Positions 1 to 7,336 are shown, counted from the first letter of the stretch. The stretch: DNA of 8,289 nt from an uncultured Fusobacterium sp. (GCA_900543175.1 UQQO01000100.1:1-8289); one strand, 5' to 3'. The notes: generated by a model from the letters alone, not told the origin. Program-made: numbers and translations.

Positions 1-94
1 AATTTATTGTTTGTTGATTTTTATCATCTTTCTCTATTCTGTTGCTAATGTCCTTATTTTCTTTTTTTATTTTGTCCTTTTCTCTCGCGGACAA
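1..94 (-). other. 5' leader of an off-window transcript, with a 5'-terminal hairpin
   Basis: This stretch lies just downstream (leftward) of the strong promoter at 100-128, and its transcript would start near position 93. Reading leftward, the RNA begins almost at once with a 6-bp stem (bases 94-89 TTGTCC pairing with 77-72 GGACAA, 11-base loop). An A-rich stretch and a second GGACA at 53-49 follow. No Shine-Dalgarno-plus-start pair opens a frame that continues to the window edge; the only ATG frame (27-4) is 7 codons long. A strong promoter followed by an untranslated structured leader is what one expects before a stable RNA operon (rRNA or tRNA), but the gene itself is outside the window, so that is inference. 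A long 5' UTR of a protein gene is the alternative. Confidence 0.4.
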
Positions 95-99
95 GATTT

Positions 100-128
100 A
101 TATTACCACAAATAACATTTTCTGTCAA
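100..128 (-). promoter_or_regulatory. Strong sigma-70-type promoter directed out of the left edge
   Basis: On the minus strand there is a perfect -35 TTGACA (128-123), a 17-base spacer and the -10 hexamer TAATAT (105-100). The spacer ends in TGTGG, which supplies an extended -10 (TGN) element. This is the best consensus match in the window. It points away from leuS and drives something beyond the left edge. The leuS terminator lies between it and leuS, which fits a new transcription unit starting here. Confidence 0.75.
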
Positions 129-170
129 CAACTTTTTTAAAATTTTATTTTTTATTAGATAAACTATAAT

Positions 171-203
171 TTAAAAGAGGTTGCCTAAATTTTAAGCAAC
201 CTC
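171..203 (-). terminator. Rho-independent terminator of leuS
   Basis: On the minus strand, 6 bases after the leuS stop codon, GAGGTTGC (203-196) pairs with GCAACCTC (184-177). This gives a perfect 8-bp stem with an 11-base loop, followed by TCTTTTAAATT. The T run is short (four) but is only on the minus-strand side, so the hairpin is oriented for leuS. It is the only GC-containing hairpin with a T tract that I found next to a gene end in this window. Confidence 0.75.
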
Positions 204-209
204 ATAAAA

Positions 210-2819
210 TTATTTAACTACTATATTTACTATTTTTTCAGGAACAACTATAACTTTCATTAAAGTTTTTCCTTCCATATGTTTCTTAACATTTTCTATT
301 TCAAGAGCAGCTTTTTCAACTTCCTCTTTAGCTGTTCCTCTTGGAACTTCAACTGTTCCTCTAACTTTTCCATTAACTTGAACAGCAATTACAACATCTG
401 AAGATTTAGTTAATTCCTCTTTGTATTCTGGCCATGCTTCATTGAATAAATATCCAGTATTTCCCATTTCTTCCCATAATTCATCACAGAAATGTGGAGT
501 AAATGGTGATAGCATAACTACTATATTTTTAACTACTTCTCCAAATATTTTTTTAGATTCAGAAGTTGCTTTTCCTCCCTCTAATACATTAACTTTGAAA
601 TCTTGAGTTTCATTAATAAGCTCCATTGTAGCAGCTATTGAAGTATTAAAGTGGTAGTCATCTTCTATTGATTCTGTTACTTTTTTAATAGTTTGGTTAA
701 GTTTGATTATTAATGCTTTATCCTCTCTGCTTACAGCATTTAGATCAATTTCTCCAAACTCCATATTTTCTTTATGTTCAACTACAAGTCTCCAGATTTT
801 AGTTAAGAATCTGTAAGCTCCTGCAAGTCCATTTTCATTCCATTCAAGTTCTTTTTCAGGTGGTGCTGCAAACATTATAAATAATCTTGTTGTATCAGCT
901 CCATATTTATCTATCATCTCTTCTGGATCTACTCCATTATTTTTAGATTTAGACATTTTTTCTACTTTTACTGCTAATTCCTCTCCAGTTGCTTTAGAAT
1001 ATGCCTTTTCTCCTTTTATCTCTACATCTTCAGCAAATAGGAATCTATTTTCATTAACTGAGTAATATGATGGTCCTAATACCATTCCTTGAGTTAATAA
1101 TCTTTTAAATGGTTCATTTGAACTATGAAGTCCTAAATCTCTCAATACTTTATGGAAGAATCTAGCATATAGAAGGTGCATTACAGCATGTTCTATTCCT
1201 CCAATATATTGATCTACTGGTGCCCAAGCATCTACTGCCTCTTTTGCAAATGGTAGATCTGTATTTTTAGGATCACAATATCTTAAGAAATACCAAGATG
1301 AGTCAACAAATGTATCCATAGTGTCTGTATCTCTTCTTGCTGGTCCTCCACAAACTGGACAAACTGCATGTTTGAATTTTTCTGAAGTTTCTATTGGATT
1401 TCCGTTTCCTGAGAATTGCACATCTTCTGGTAACATTACTGGTAAGTTTTCATCTTTTTCCATTACTGTTCCACATTTTTCACAGTATAATGCTGGAATT
1501 GGAGTTCCCCAATATCTTTGTCTTGAAACTCCCCAATCTTTTAATCTATATTTTACAGTTCTTTTTCCATATCCATGCTCTTCAACATATACAGCTATAT
1601 CTGTAAGAGCTTTTTTAGATGAGATCCCATTGAATTCTCCAGAGTTTGTCATTACTCCAACCTCTGTGAAAGCTGCTGTCATCTCTGCTGGATTTAAAGC
1701 TATCTCTTGTTTAGTTTCTTTATCTACTGGATTGATTACAACTTTTAATGGTAAGTTATATTTTTTAGCAAAAGCAAAGTCTCTGTCATCATGTGTAGGA
1801 ACTGCCATTACTGCTCCAGTACCATAGTTCATAAGTACATAGTCAGCTATCCATAATTGAACTTTTTCTTTTGTAACTGGGTTAATTACATGCCAACCTG
1901 TAAATACCCCTCTCTTTTCTCTTCCTTCTGCTGATCTTTCTATCAAGTCAGTATTTTTCATCTCTTGTACTGCTGTTTTAATCTCTGGATTTACTTTTAA
2001 AATATCATCAACAATTGGGTGCTCTGGTGCAACAACACAGTATGAAACTCCAAATATAGTATCTATTCTTGTTGTAAACATAGGTAGAGCTTCTCCAGTT
2101 TCAGCAACTGTAAATACTATCTCTGTTCCATAAGATTTTCCTATCCAGTTCTTCTGCATTGTAAGAACTTTTTCAGGCCATCCATCTTTAATCTCTTTAT
2201 GTCCCTCTAATAATTCATCTGCATAGTCAGTTATTTTAAAGAACCATTGTTCTAACTCTTTTTGAATTACTGGAGTTTTAGTATGTCTCCAGCACATTCC
2301 ATCTTCAACTTGCTCATTAGCAAGAACTGTGTTACACTCTGGACACCAGTTTACTAATGATTTCTTTTTATATATTAATCCTTTTTCATAAAGTCTTTTG
2401 AATATCCATTGGTTCCATCTATAATATTCTGGAGTATATGAAGCTATCTCTCTTTCCCAATCATATGAAAATCCTAGTTTTTTTAGTTGTCTTCTCATAT
2501 TTTCTATATTTGATTTTGTCCAGATAGCAGGGTGTGCTCCATGTTGGATAGCAGCATTTTCTGCTGGTAATCCAAAAGAGTCCCATCCCATTGGATGAAG
2601 AACATTGTATCCTTTCATTCTTTTATATCTAGCTATAACGTCACCTATAGTGTAGTTTCTAGCATGACCTACATGAAGTTTTCCAGAAGGATATGGTAAC
2701 ATTTCAAGAACATAATAGTTTTCTTTTCCATCAACTTTATTTTTAGTCTTGAAGATATTTTCATTTTTCCATTTTCCTTGCCACTTGGCTTCTACTTCTT
2801 TAAAATCGTACTCTCTCAA
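210..2819 (-). CDS. leuS: Leucyl-tRNA synthetase (LeuRS)
   Basis: Class Ia synthetase that charges tRNA-Leu with leucine using ATP in the cytoplasm. With the TTG start it has 869 residues, normal for bacterial LeuRS. Visible parts, in order: HIGH-type motif HVGH (49-52); a Cys pair CPEC (159-162); the CP1 editing domain inserted from about 220 to 420, with the threonine-rich TTRIDT (249-254) and GTGAVMAVPTHDDRD ending near 347, whose Asp is the family's discriminator of mischarged amino acids; further Cys pairs CEKC (446-449) and CPVC (487-490), typical of zinc-bearing LeuRS; KMSKS (621-625); then the anticodon-binding and C-terminal domains ending VVPEKIVNIVVK. The reading frame opens 8 codons further upstream, but GAGGTGA at 2831-2825 sits 5 bases before the TTG, and the protein then begins MREYDFKEVEAKWQ, where the family usually starts. 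It has its own promoter and a terminator. Product call is near certain; start is likely. Confidence 0.97.
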   Translation of the reverse strand: MREYDFKEVEAKWQGKWKNENIFKTKNKVDGKENYYVLEMLPYPSGKLHVGHARNYTIGDVIARYKRMKGYNVLHPMGWDSFGLPAENAAIQHGAHPAIWTKSNIENMRRQLKKLGFSYDWEREIASYTPEYYRWNQWIFKRLYEKGLIYKKKSLVNWCPECNTVLANEQVEDGMCWRHTKTPVIQKELEQWFFKITDYADELLEGHKEIKDGWPEKVLTMQKNWIGKSYGTEIVFTVAETGEALPMFTTRIDTIFGVSYCVVAPEHPIVDDILKVNPEIKTAVQEMKNTDLIERSAEGREKRGVFTGWHVINPVTKEKVQLWIADYVLMNYGTGAVMAVPTHDDRDFAFAKKYNLPLKVVINPVDKETKQEIALNPAEMTAAFTEVGVMTNSGEFNGISSKKALTDIAVYVEEHGYGKRTVKYRLKDWGVSRQRYWGTPIPALYCEKCGTVMEKDENLPVMLPEDVQFSGNGNPIETSEKFKHAVCPVCGGPARRDTDTMDTFVDSSWYFLRYCDPKNTDLPFAKEAVDAWAPVDQYIGGIEHAVMHLLYARFFHKVLRDLGLHSSNEPFKRLLTQGMVLGPSYYSVNENRFLFAEDVEIKGEKAYSKATGEELAVKVEKMSKSKNNGVDPEEMIDKYGADTTRLFIMFAAPPEKELEWNENGLAGAYRFLTKIWRLVVEHKENMEFGEIDLNAVSREDKALIIKLNQTIKKVTESIEDDYHFNTSIAATMELINETQDFKVNVLEGGKATSESKKIFGEVVKNIVVMLSPFTPHFCDELWEEMGNTGYLFNEAWPEYKEELTKSSDVVIAVQVNGKVRGTVEVPRGTAKEEVEKAALEIENVKKHMEGKTLMKVIVVPEKIVNIVVK

Positions 2820-2824
2820 AAATC

Positions 2825-2831
2825 TCACCTC
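2825..2831 (-). promoter_or_regulatory. Ribosome binding site that fixes the leuS TTG start
   Basis: The minus strand reads GAGGTGA, seven bases complementary to the 16S 3' end, followed by GATTT and then TTG at 2819. The in-frame upstream candidates (TTG at 2843, ATG at 2837, GTG at 2828) have no such site in front of them, so translation should begin at the TTG. Confidence 0.75.
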
Positions 2832-2854
2832 TATCATTTTCAATTATATTTTTC

Positions 2855-2883
2855 AATATATCACATTTAACTATCTATAACAA
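2855..2883 (-). promoter_or_regulatory. Probable promoter of leuS
   Basis: On the minus strand the gap after the sigma-factor gene holds TTGTTA (2883-2878), a 17-base spacer ending in TGTGA, and TATATT (2860-2855). It is an extended -10 promoter (TGN-TATATT) with a fair -35. Transcription would start near 2848, giving a leader of about 29 bases before the TTG start. I see no terminator between the sigma gene and this site, so read-through from upstream is also possible. Confidence 0.6.
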
Positions 2884-2894
2884 TAGACAAACTA

Positions 2895-3509
2895 CTATAT
2901 TTTATTTTCTTGATACTCATTTATCCAAACTTCACTTTTTCTTTTTATCCTTTGAAAACTATTATCAATAGTTTTTAGAGATTTTTGTAACTCCTGAGCA
3001 ATCTCTCTATACGAATATCCCTTTATCATATATTTAAAAACCTCTTTTTCTAAGGTACTAAAATTCTTGTTCACAAAGGTTTTAAAATCATTTACTTTCT
3101 CTTTTGTTAAAAAAATCTCTTCTGGATCATAACTAATATATGATTGAAGTCCTTTATTATACTCAATCTCTTTTCCACTATCATTTTCTATACAAGTTCC
3201 TGATGCAAGATTAAGAGCTGTATTTTTTTGAGTATTTGAAGCTTTAATAGCTGTTATTATCTGACTTCTTATACATATCATTGCAAAAGTTTTAAATGAA
3301 GATTTTCCTTTTTTATATGCCTTTAATGCTTTTAAAAGCCCAATAGTTCCCTCTTGTAAAAGATCTTCCTGTTCTGCTCCAACTATAAAATAGTTTTTTA
3401 CATTTAGATAAATATAGTTTTTATACTCTTGTAAAATAAGGTTAATCGCCTCTTGATCTCCTGATTGTGCTTTATTTATCACTTCATCAGTTACTAATTC
3501 CATAGCCAT
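2895..3509 (-). CDS. sigH: RNA polymerase sigma factor, SigH (sigma-30) family
   Basis: Alternative sigma factor of the sigma-70 superfamily that would redirect RNA polymerase to a separate promoter set. The protein has about 204 residues, close to the ~218 of Bacillus SigH. Region 2 is clear at roughly 45-92, with EDLLQEGTIGLLKAL followed by SFKTFAMICIRSQIITAIK, the core-binding and -10-recognition helices in the pattern of SigH. Region 4 is at about 152-191, with STLEKEVFKYMIKGYSYREI and then KSLKTIDNSFQRIKRK, the -35-recognition helix-turn-helix. I chose the ATG at 3509 because AGAAAGTGAG lies 7 bases before it; the frame also offers a GTG at 3521 (four residues longer) with no clear site. 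It sits about 26 bases after rlmB and is probably co-transcribed with it. No anti-sigma gene is adjacent. The family is secure; the symbol is by similarity and the regulon is unknown. Confidence 0.88.
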   Translation of the reverse strand: MAMELVTDEVINKAQSGDQEAINLILQEYKNYIYLNVKNYFIVGAEQEDLLQEGTIGLLKALKAYKKGKSSFKTFAMICIRSQIITAIKASNTQKNTALNLASGTCIENDSGKEIEYNKGLQSYISYDPEEIFLTKEKVNDFKTFVNKNFSTLEKEVFKYMIKGYSYREIAQELQKSLKTIDNSFQRIKRKSEVWINEYQENKI

Positions 3510-3535
3510 ATCAATGCTCACTTTCTTATAAGATC

Positions 3536-4246
3536 TTAGTTAAATGATTTAACTATTTCAGAAAGAATTATTCCCCCAGCAACTGATACATTTAAAGAGT
3601 TTATCTTTCCATACATAGGTATTTTTATAAGAACATCACAAGTTTCTTTAACTTTCTTTCTTATTCCATTTCCTTCACTACCTAGTACAAGAGCTGTTCT
3701 GCTTGGATATTTCTCTTTAGAATAATCTTTACTTCCTTCTCCCTCTGCTCCATAAACCCAATAATCTAATTTTTTAAGTTTATTTAAAGCTTCAGAGATA
3801 TTAGTTACTTTTACTATATCAACATATTCAATAGCTCCAGTAGAAGTTTTTACTACTGTTTCATTTATTCTAACTGCATTTCTTTCGGGAATAATTATCC
3901 CCTTAACTCCAAAAACTTCAGCACTTCTTATTAATGCTCCAAAGTTTCTAGGATCTTGAATCTCATCTAATACTAATACTATTGAATTTTCCATAGGAGC
4001 AATCTTCTCTAAAAATTCTCCAAAATCTACATAGTAATCATACTCACTTATATATGCTGCTACCCCTTGAGAGTTTTCTATTCTCTTTTCAGTATAAAAT
4101 ATTTTAATATTTCTCTCAGATGCCAATCTTCTTATCTTATTAAGTTTCTCATCTTTATTCCCTTTAAATATCTCTATTTTCTCTATATTCTTCTCTTTAT
4201 TTTGTAATACTTCTATTACAGGATTTACCCCTATAATTCTCTCCAT
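3536..4246 (-). CDS. rlmB: 23S rRNA 2'-O-ribose methyltransferase, TrmH/SpoU (SPOUT) family, RlmB type
   Basis: SAM-dependent enzyme predicted to methylate the 2'-hydroxyl of a guanosine in 23S rRNA (G2251 in E. coli numbering) during ribosome assembly. It has 236 residues, close to E. coli RlmB. An N-terminal substrate-binding domain (about 1-75) opens with the typical MERIIGVNPVIEVL. The SPOUT knot domain follows with all three motifs: motif 1 DPRNFGALIRSAE (98-110, N101 and R107), motif 2 LVLGSEGNGI (186-195, E191), and motif 3 IPMYGKINSLNVSVA (209-223, N219). The ATG at 4246 has GGAGG 4 bases upstream, partly overlapping the end of the murA region; the gap to murA is only 10 bases, suggesting translational coupling. 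A tRNA-modifying relative cannot be excluded, but the N-terminal domain favours RlmB. Confidence 0.92.
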   Translation of the reverse strand: MERIIGVNPVIEVLQNKEKNIEKIEIFKGNKDEKLNKIRRLASERNIKIFYTEKRIENSQGVAAYISEYDYYVDFGEFLEKIAPMENSIVLVLDEIQDPRNFGALIRSAEVFGVKGIIIPERNAVRINETVVKTSTGAIEYVDIVKVTNISEALNKLKKLDYWVYGAEGEGSKDYSKEKYPSRTALVLGSEGNGIRKKVKETCDVLIKIPMYGKINSLNVSVAGGIILSEIVKSFN

Positions 4247-4256
4247 TTTACCTCCA

Positions 4257-5525
4257 TTAAATTTCAGTTTTTATTCTTTCTATATCTGCACCAAGTTCCT
4301 TTAATTTTAACTCTAAATTTTCATATCCTCTATCAACGTGATAAATTCTATTTACAATACTTACTCCTTCAGCTTTTAAAGCAGCTAAAATTAAACATGC
4401 TCCAGCTCTTAAATCACTTGCCATTACTTCAGCTGATGAAAAATTCTCTACACCATTTATTGTTGCTGCATTGCTATTAATATCTATCTTAGCTCCCATT
4501 CTATTTAATTCTGGTACATGCATAAATCTATTTTCAAAAACAGTTTCTTTTACTTCGCTTGTTCCATTAATTAAGCACATTAAAGTCATTATTGGTGATT
4601 GTAAATCTGTTGGGAATCCAGGATGTGGCATAGTTGTAACTTTAACAGGTTTCAGATCTGAAAGCTTAGATAAAACTTTTAGATTATTTCCATCTATTTG
4701 GAATTTTACCCCCATCTCATCTAGTTTCATTAAGAAACTTCCTATATGCTCTTTAATTACCCCTCTAACCTCAATTTTTCCATCAAACATAACAGATGCT
4801 ATAATAAAAGTTCCTGCAACAATTCTATCTGGAATAATTGTATGTTCACATGGATATAGTTTTTCTACTCCCTCTATTACTAATTTACTTGTTCCTACTC
4901 CTGAGATTTTAGCTCCCATATCATTTAAGAAATTACATAGATCTTCTATTTCTGGTTCTCTTGCAGCATTTTCAAGAATAGTAGTTCCTTTAGCTTTTAC
5001 TGCTGCCATTACTATATTTTCAGTAGCTCCAACACTTGGAAAATCTAAAATAATTATTCCACCTTTAAGCTCATCTGCAACTGCATCTACATAACCATGA
5101 TCTATATTTAATTTTACCCCTAAAGACTCAAATCCCTTTAAATGTAAGTCAACAGGTCTCGCTCCTATTGCACACCCTCCTGGTAGAGAAACTTTAGCTT
5201 TCTTTTCATGAGCTAACATAGCTCCCATTACTAAAAATGATGCTCTCATTTTTTTTACAAGTTCATACCCTGCTACTAGATTAGTTAATCCCTCATTTAC
5301 AATTTTATATGTGTGGTCATCTAGTTTTTCTATTTTTAATCCTAAACTCTCTAACAGTTTTACTAAAGTTCTTATATCCATAAGATTTGGAACATTTTTT
5401 AAAATATAAGTTCCCTTTTCAATAAGAGTAGCAATCATTATTGGTAAAGCTGCATTTTTTGCTCCCTCTACCTCTAATACTCCTGAAATCTCTTTTCCAC
5501 CTGTTACCTTAAATGCTTCTACCAT
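4257..5525 (-). CDS. murA: UDP-N-acetylglucosamine 1-carboxyvinyltransferase (MurA)
   Basis: Transfers enolpyruvate from phosphoenolpyruvate to UDP-GlcNAc, the first committed step of peptidoglycan synthesis, in the cytoplasm. It has 422 residues, standard for MurA. Conserved residues are visible: K23 in [10 protein letters not shown]94 in KKMRASFLV, the catalytic Cys C118 in [16 protein letters not shown]307 in [10 protein letters not shown]371/R373 in SDLRAGACL and R399 in [10 protein letters not shown]. Because the loop carries Cys rather than Asp, the enzyme should be of the fosfomycin-sensitive type (known for the family; inferred here). The frame is open 12 codons further up, but AGAAAGGGAG sits 8 bases before the ATG at 5525 and the protein then begins [10 protein letters not shown] as expected. 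Its ATG shares one base with the TGA of the preceding gene. One copy is seen here; whether a second murA exists elsewhere is unknown. Confidence 0.97.
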   Translation of the reverse strand: MVEAFKVTGGKEISGVLEVEGAKNAALPIMIATLIEKGTYILKNVPNLMDIRTLVKLLESLGLKIEKLDDHTYKIVNEGLTNLVAGYELVKKMRASFLVMGAMLAHEKKAKVSLPGGCAIGARPVDLHLKGFESLGVKLNIDHGYVDAVADELKGGIIILDFPSVGATENIVMAAVKAKGTTILENAAREPEIEDLCNFLNDMGAKISGVGTSKLVIEGVEKLYPCEHTIIPDRIVAGTFIIASVMFDGKIEVRGVIKEHIGSFLMKLDEMGVKFQIDGNNLKVLSKLSDLKPVKVTTMPHPGFPTDLQSPIMTLMCLINGTSEVKETVFENRFMHVPELNRMGAKIDINSNAATINGVENFSSAEVMASDLRAGACLILAALKAEGVSIVNRIYHVDRGYENLELKLKELGADIERIKTEI

Positions 5526-6088
5526 CAGTTTTTCTCCCTTTCTACTTTGCATATTGGACACTTTTTTCCAAATAATCTATCAAATAATGTAAGCTCTTCA
5601 AATTGATCTTTATATGTTGGCATCTTCTCTGCAAGTAATTTATAATGTTTTTTACAAAGTTTAGATCCCAACTTTCTTATATATTCTTTATTCAAGCCTA
5701 CTTTTTCAAATTTTTCTTCTAAATCCTCTACTAATATCTGTCTTTTATCATCATCAAAGACTTCTTTTGAAACTACTACAAGTCCAATGTCTCCCTGAGT
5801 ATCTAATGCATCTACCAGAGTATATTGCAATCCTATTTTTTCAGCAGCCATTATGTATGGTTGTAAAGATTTTAAAGGGATATCCCTTCTCATTTTAACC
5901 CTTGCTGTTGTCTCCTTTTTCATCTCTAATATAACTTCTTGATAGATAATCCCAGATATTATTTGCTTATCTGTCAGTGCAAGTATAATATTTTCTTTAA
6001 ACTCATCAAGATAAAAACTTCTTTCAGCTGTTGCTTTTAAAAAATTCAATTTTGCCGCATTAAGTTTATCAATAATGTTATCATTCAT
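5525..6088 (-). CDS. YueI-like (DUF1694) protein with a Cys/His-containing C-terminal extension
   Basis: A predicted cytoplasmic protein of 187 residues with no signal or membrane segment. Residues about 24-108 resemble the DUF1694/YueI family: a start like [20 protein letters not shown], a middle with [20 protein letters not shown], and the closing strand [11 protein letters not shown]. The family has no established function. The rest (about 115-187) goes beyond the usual ~130-residue YueI length and carries CKKH (145-148) and CPIC (177-180), four residues that could bind a metal; that is inference. The start at 6088 is well supported by AGGAGG at 6100-6095, 6 bases upstream; an ATG ten codons earlier lacks a site. 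This is the first gene of the minus-strand run and overlaps the murA start by one base, so it probably leads the murA operon. Family assignment is from memory of sequence pattern only. Confidence 0.75.
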   Translation of the reverse strand: MNDNIIDKLNAAKLNFLKATAERSFYLDEFKENIILALTDKQIISGIIYQEVILEMKKETTARVKMRRDIPLKSLQPYIMAAEKIGLQYTLVDALDTQGDIGLVVVSKEVFDDDKRQILVEDLEEKFEKVGLNKEYIRKLGSKLCKKHYKLLAEKMPTYKDQFEELTLFDRLFGKKCPICKVEREKN

Positions 6089-6127
6089 ATTATTCCTCCT
6101 CGACAGTTTCCTTTGCATTTAACTTGA

Positions 6128-6156
6128 ATTATATCACATGATTCATATAAAAGTAA
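6128..6156 (-). promoter_or_regulatory. Probable promoter of the yueI-like/murA/rlmB/sigH operon
   Basis: The minus strand has a perfect -10 TATAAT (6133-6128) directly preceded by TGTGA, an extended -10 element. The -35 position 17 bases away (6156-6151, TTACTT) is a poor match, which is common when the extended -10 is present. The start would be near 6121, giving a leader of about 33 bases before the AGGAGG-ATG of the first gene. Confidence 0.65.
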
Positions 6157-6204
6157 AAACATATCTTAAATTTATTCATGAAAAATTTTCTCTATATCTT
6201 TTTA

Positions 6205-6226
6205 ATTTTTTTATTATTAAAAAAAT
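6205..6226. repeat. AT-only inverted repeat inside the plus-strand promoter
   Basis: ATTTTTTTA (6205-6213) and TAAAAAAAT (6218-6226) form a perfect 9-base dyad around a 4-base centre. It fills the space between the -35 position and the extended -10 of the promoter at 6206-6234. It may only be an A/T tract that bends DNA, or an operator; its sequence is low complexity, so chance is possible. Confidence 0.4.
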
Positions 6227-6234
6227 GTTATAAT
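6206..6234 (+). promoter_or_regulatory. Probable promoter of the exported-protein/flavoprotein gene pair
   Basis: A perfect TATAAT (6229-6234) is directly preceded by TGT, an extended -10. The -35 position (6206-6211) is only a T run, so the site relies on the extended -10 and the A/T-rich upstream DNA. Transcription would begin near 6241, about 31 bases before the start codon at 6272. It is back-to-back with the murA-operon promoter, with about 95 bases between the two -10 boxes. Confidence 0.65.
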
Positions 6235-6271
6235 ATTTTTATTAATTTATTTTAACTTCATGGAGGAACTT

Positions 6272-7321
6272 ATGTATAAAATTAAGATAGCTTTACTCTT
6301 CTTTATTCTGTCAATTTTATCTTTTTCAAAAGAATTTACAATACATTTTAATATACCTTGTGGAAATATTAGATATTATAAATCTAATGATAAAACTTTT
6401 AAAACCTTTGATTTTTATAATTCAAAAGCAACTTTTAATCTTGATGAAGAGATCTATACATTTCTATTTTTTAATAAGGAGTATGCTCCTATTGTAAAAG
6501 AGATAGATGTAAAAAAAATACCTAATGAAATCTATATTGAGTTTTCTAAAAAAGAAGATGTTATTATCAATGGGGTTGTAAAATCTAAAAATAATAATGT
6601 TGGGGGAAGTGAGATACAATTTATTGATAACTTAAATAGAGGTTACTCTACTACCTCAGATTATTTAGGTAATTTTCAAATAAAACTTCCTAAGGGAAAT
6701 TATAAAGTCAATATAAATAAATTTGGGTATACAATTAAAAAAAATAATCCTTTAATTTATGAGTTTACCTCTTCAGCTAAACCCTATAATTTAACTATCA
6801 ACTTAGATAAAATACCTAGTTTTGTTGAAGGACGTGTAATTGATGAAAAGAGAAATCCTATCATTAATGCTCAAGTAACTATAAAAAATGGTGCTGAAAC
6901 TTTCTATTTAAAAACAGATGAGTATGGAAAATTTAAAAAAGAGGTTAGTTCAGGAATAGTAACTTTAATTTGTAGTAAGCCAGGATTTTTTACAAATGGT
7001 AGTGTTAGAAAAATAGAGAGTGATTCATCTATTCCAAATTTAGAAATTGTTCTAACTAAAACTAAATTTAATATTCAAGGAGTTGTTACTGACGGGGTAA
7101 AAGCTCTTCCTAAAATTGTCGTCACTATACATGATGAAGATATTAATAAAATAACTTCTGTTACTTCTGATGAAAATGGATATTATGAGTTTGCAAATAT
7201 TGAAGGAGATAAAGAGGTTTTTATCTCTATCAATGATCCTAAATATAAAAGATTAAAAACAGATCTATTTAGATTGAACAAGAATATTAATGATTTTAAT
7301 CTAATACTAGAAGAAAAGTAA
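6272..7321 (+). CDS. Exported protein with three tandem carboxypeptidase-regulatory-like (beta-sandwich) repeats
   Basis: Protein of 349 residues. Residues 1-19 are a signal peptide (MYKIK, then a hydrophobic stretch ending LSFS before KEF), so it should leave the cytoplasm; no lipobox is present. After an unassigned N-terminal part (20-95) come three related units of about 80 residues at roughly 97-178, 185-262 and 267-345. Each starts with a strand such as INGVVKSK, VEGRVIDEKRNPI or IQGVVTDG, has an S/TDxxGxF/Y turn (TSDYLGNF, TDEYGKF, SDENGYYEF) and closes with an aliphatic strand (LTINLDK, LEIVLTK, FNLILEEK). This is the pattern of CarboxypepD_reg-like transthyretin-fold domains, known as non-enzymatic binding or spacer modules. 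No catalytic motif is seen. The start at 6272 has TGGAGG 5 bases upstream; the in-frame ATG at 6260 overlaps that site and lacks its own. It is followed after 15 bases by the flavoprotein gene. Function unknown. Confidence 0.85.
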   Translation: MYKIKIALLFFILSILSFSKEFTIHFNIPCGNIRYYKSNDKTFKTFDFYNSKATFNLDEEIYTFLFFNKEYAPIVKEIDVKKIPNEIYIEFSKKEDVIINGVVKSKNNNVGGSEIQFIDNLNRGYSTTSDYLGNFQIKLPKGNYKVNINKFGYTIKKNNPLIYEFTSSAKPYNLTINLDKIPSFVEGRVIDEKRNPIINAQVTIKNGAETFYLKTDEYGKFKKEVSSGIVTLICSKPGFFTNGSVRKIESDSSIPNLEIVLTKTKFNIQGVVTDGVKALPKIVVTIHDEDINKITSVTSDENGYYEFANIEGDKEVFISINDPKYKRLKTDLFRLNKNINDFNLILEEK

Positions 7322-7336
7322 GGAAGTGTTTATACA

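Noticed and set aside
4..27. Seven-codon minus-strand frame (MIKINKQ) after an AGAGAAAG sequence, a possible leader peptide
   Set aside because: The ribosome binding site is weak and the peptide has no run of one amino acid or other attenuator sign; such frames are frequent by chance in AT-rich DNA.
1321..1827. 168-codon open frame on the plus strand, opposite leuS
   Set aside because: Antisense shadow of the intact leuS editing region; its composition (Ser, Thr, Pro, Phe) is what reversed coding gives.
4471..5094. 207-codon open frame on the plus strand, opposite murA
   Set aside because: It lies entirely antisense to a murA with all catalytic residues, has no ribosome binding site, and its product resembles no family I know.
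5526..5561. Twelve-residue N-terminal extension of MurA
   Set aside because: The ribosome binding site AGAAAGGGAG falls inside it, and MurA proteins normally begin a few residues before the VTGG-like segment.
6089..6118. Upstream ATG extending the YueI-like protein by ten residues
   Set aside because: The AGGAGG site lies inside this extension and is spaced for the downstream ATG; no site precedes the upstream one.
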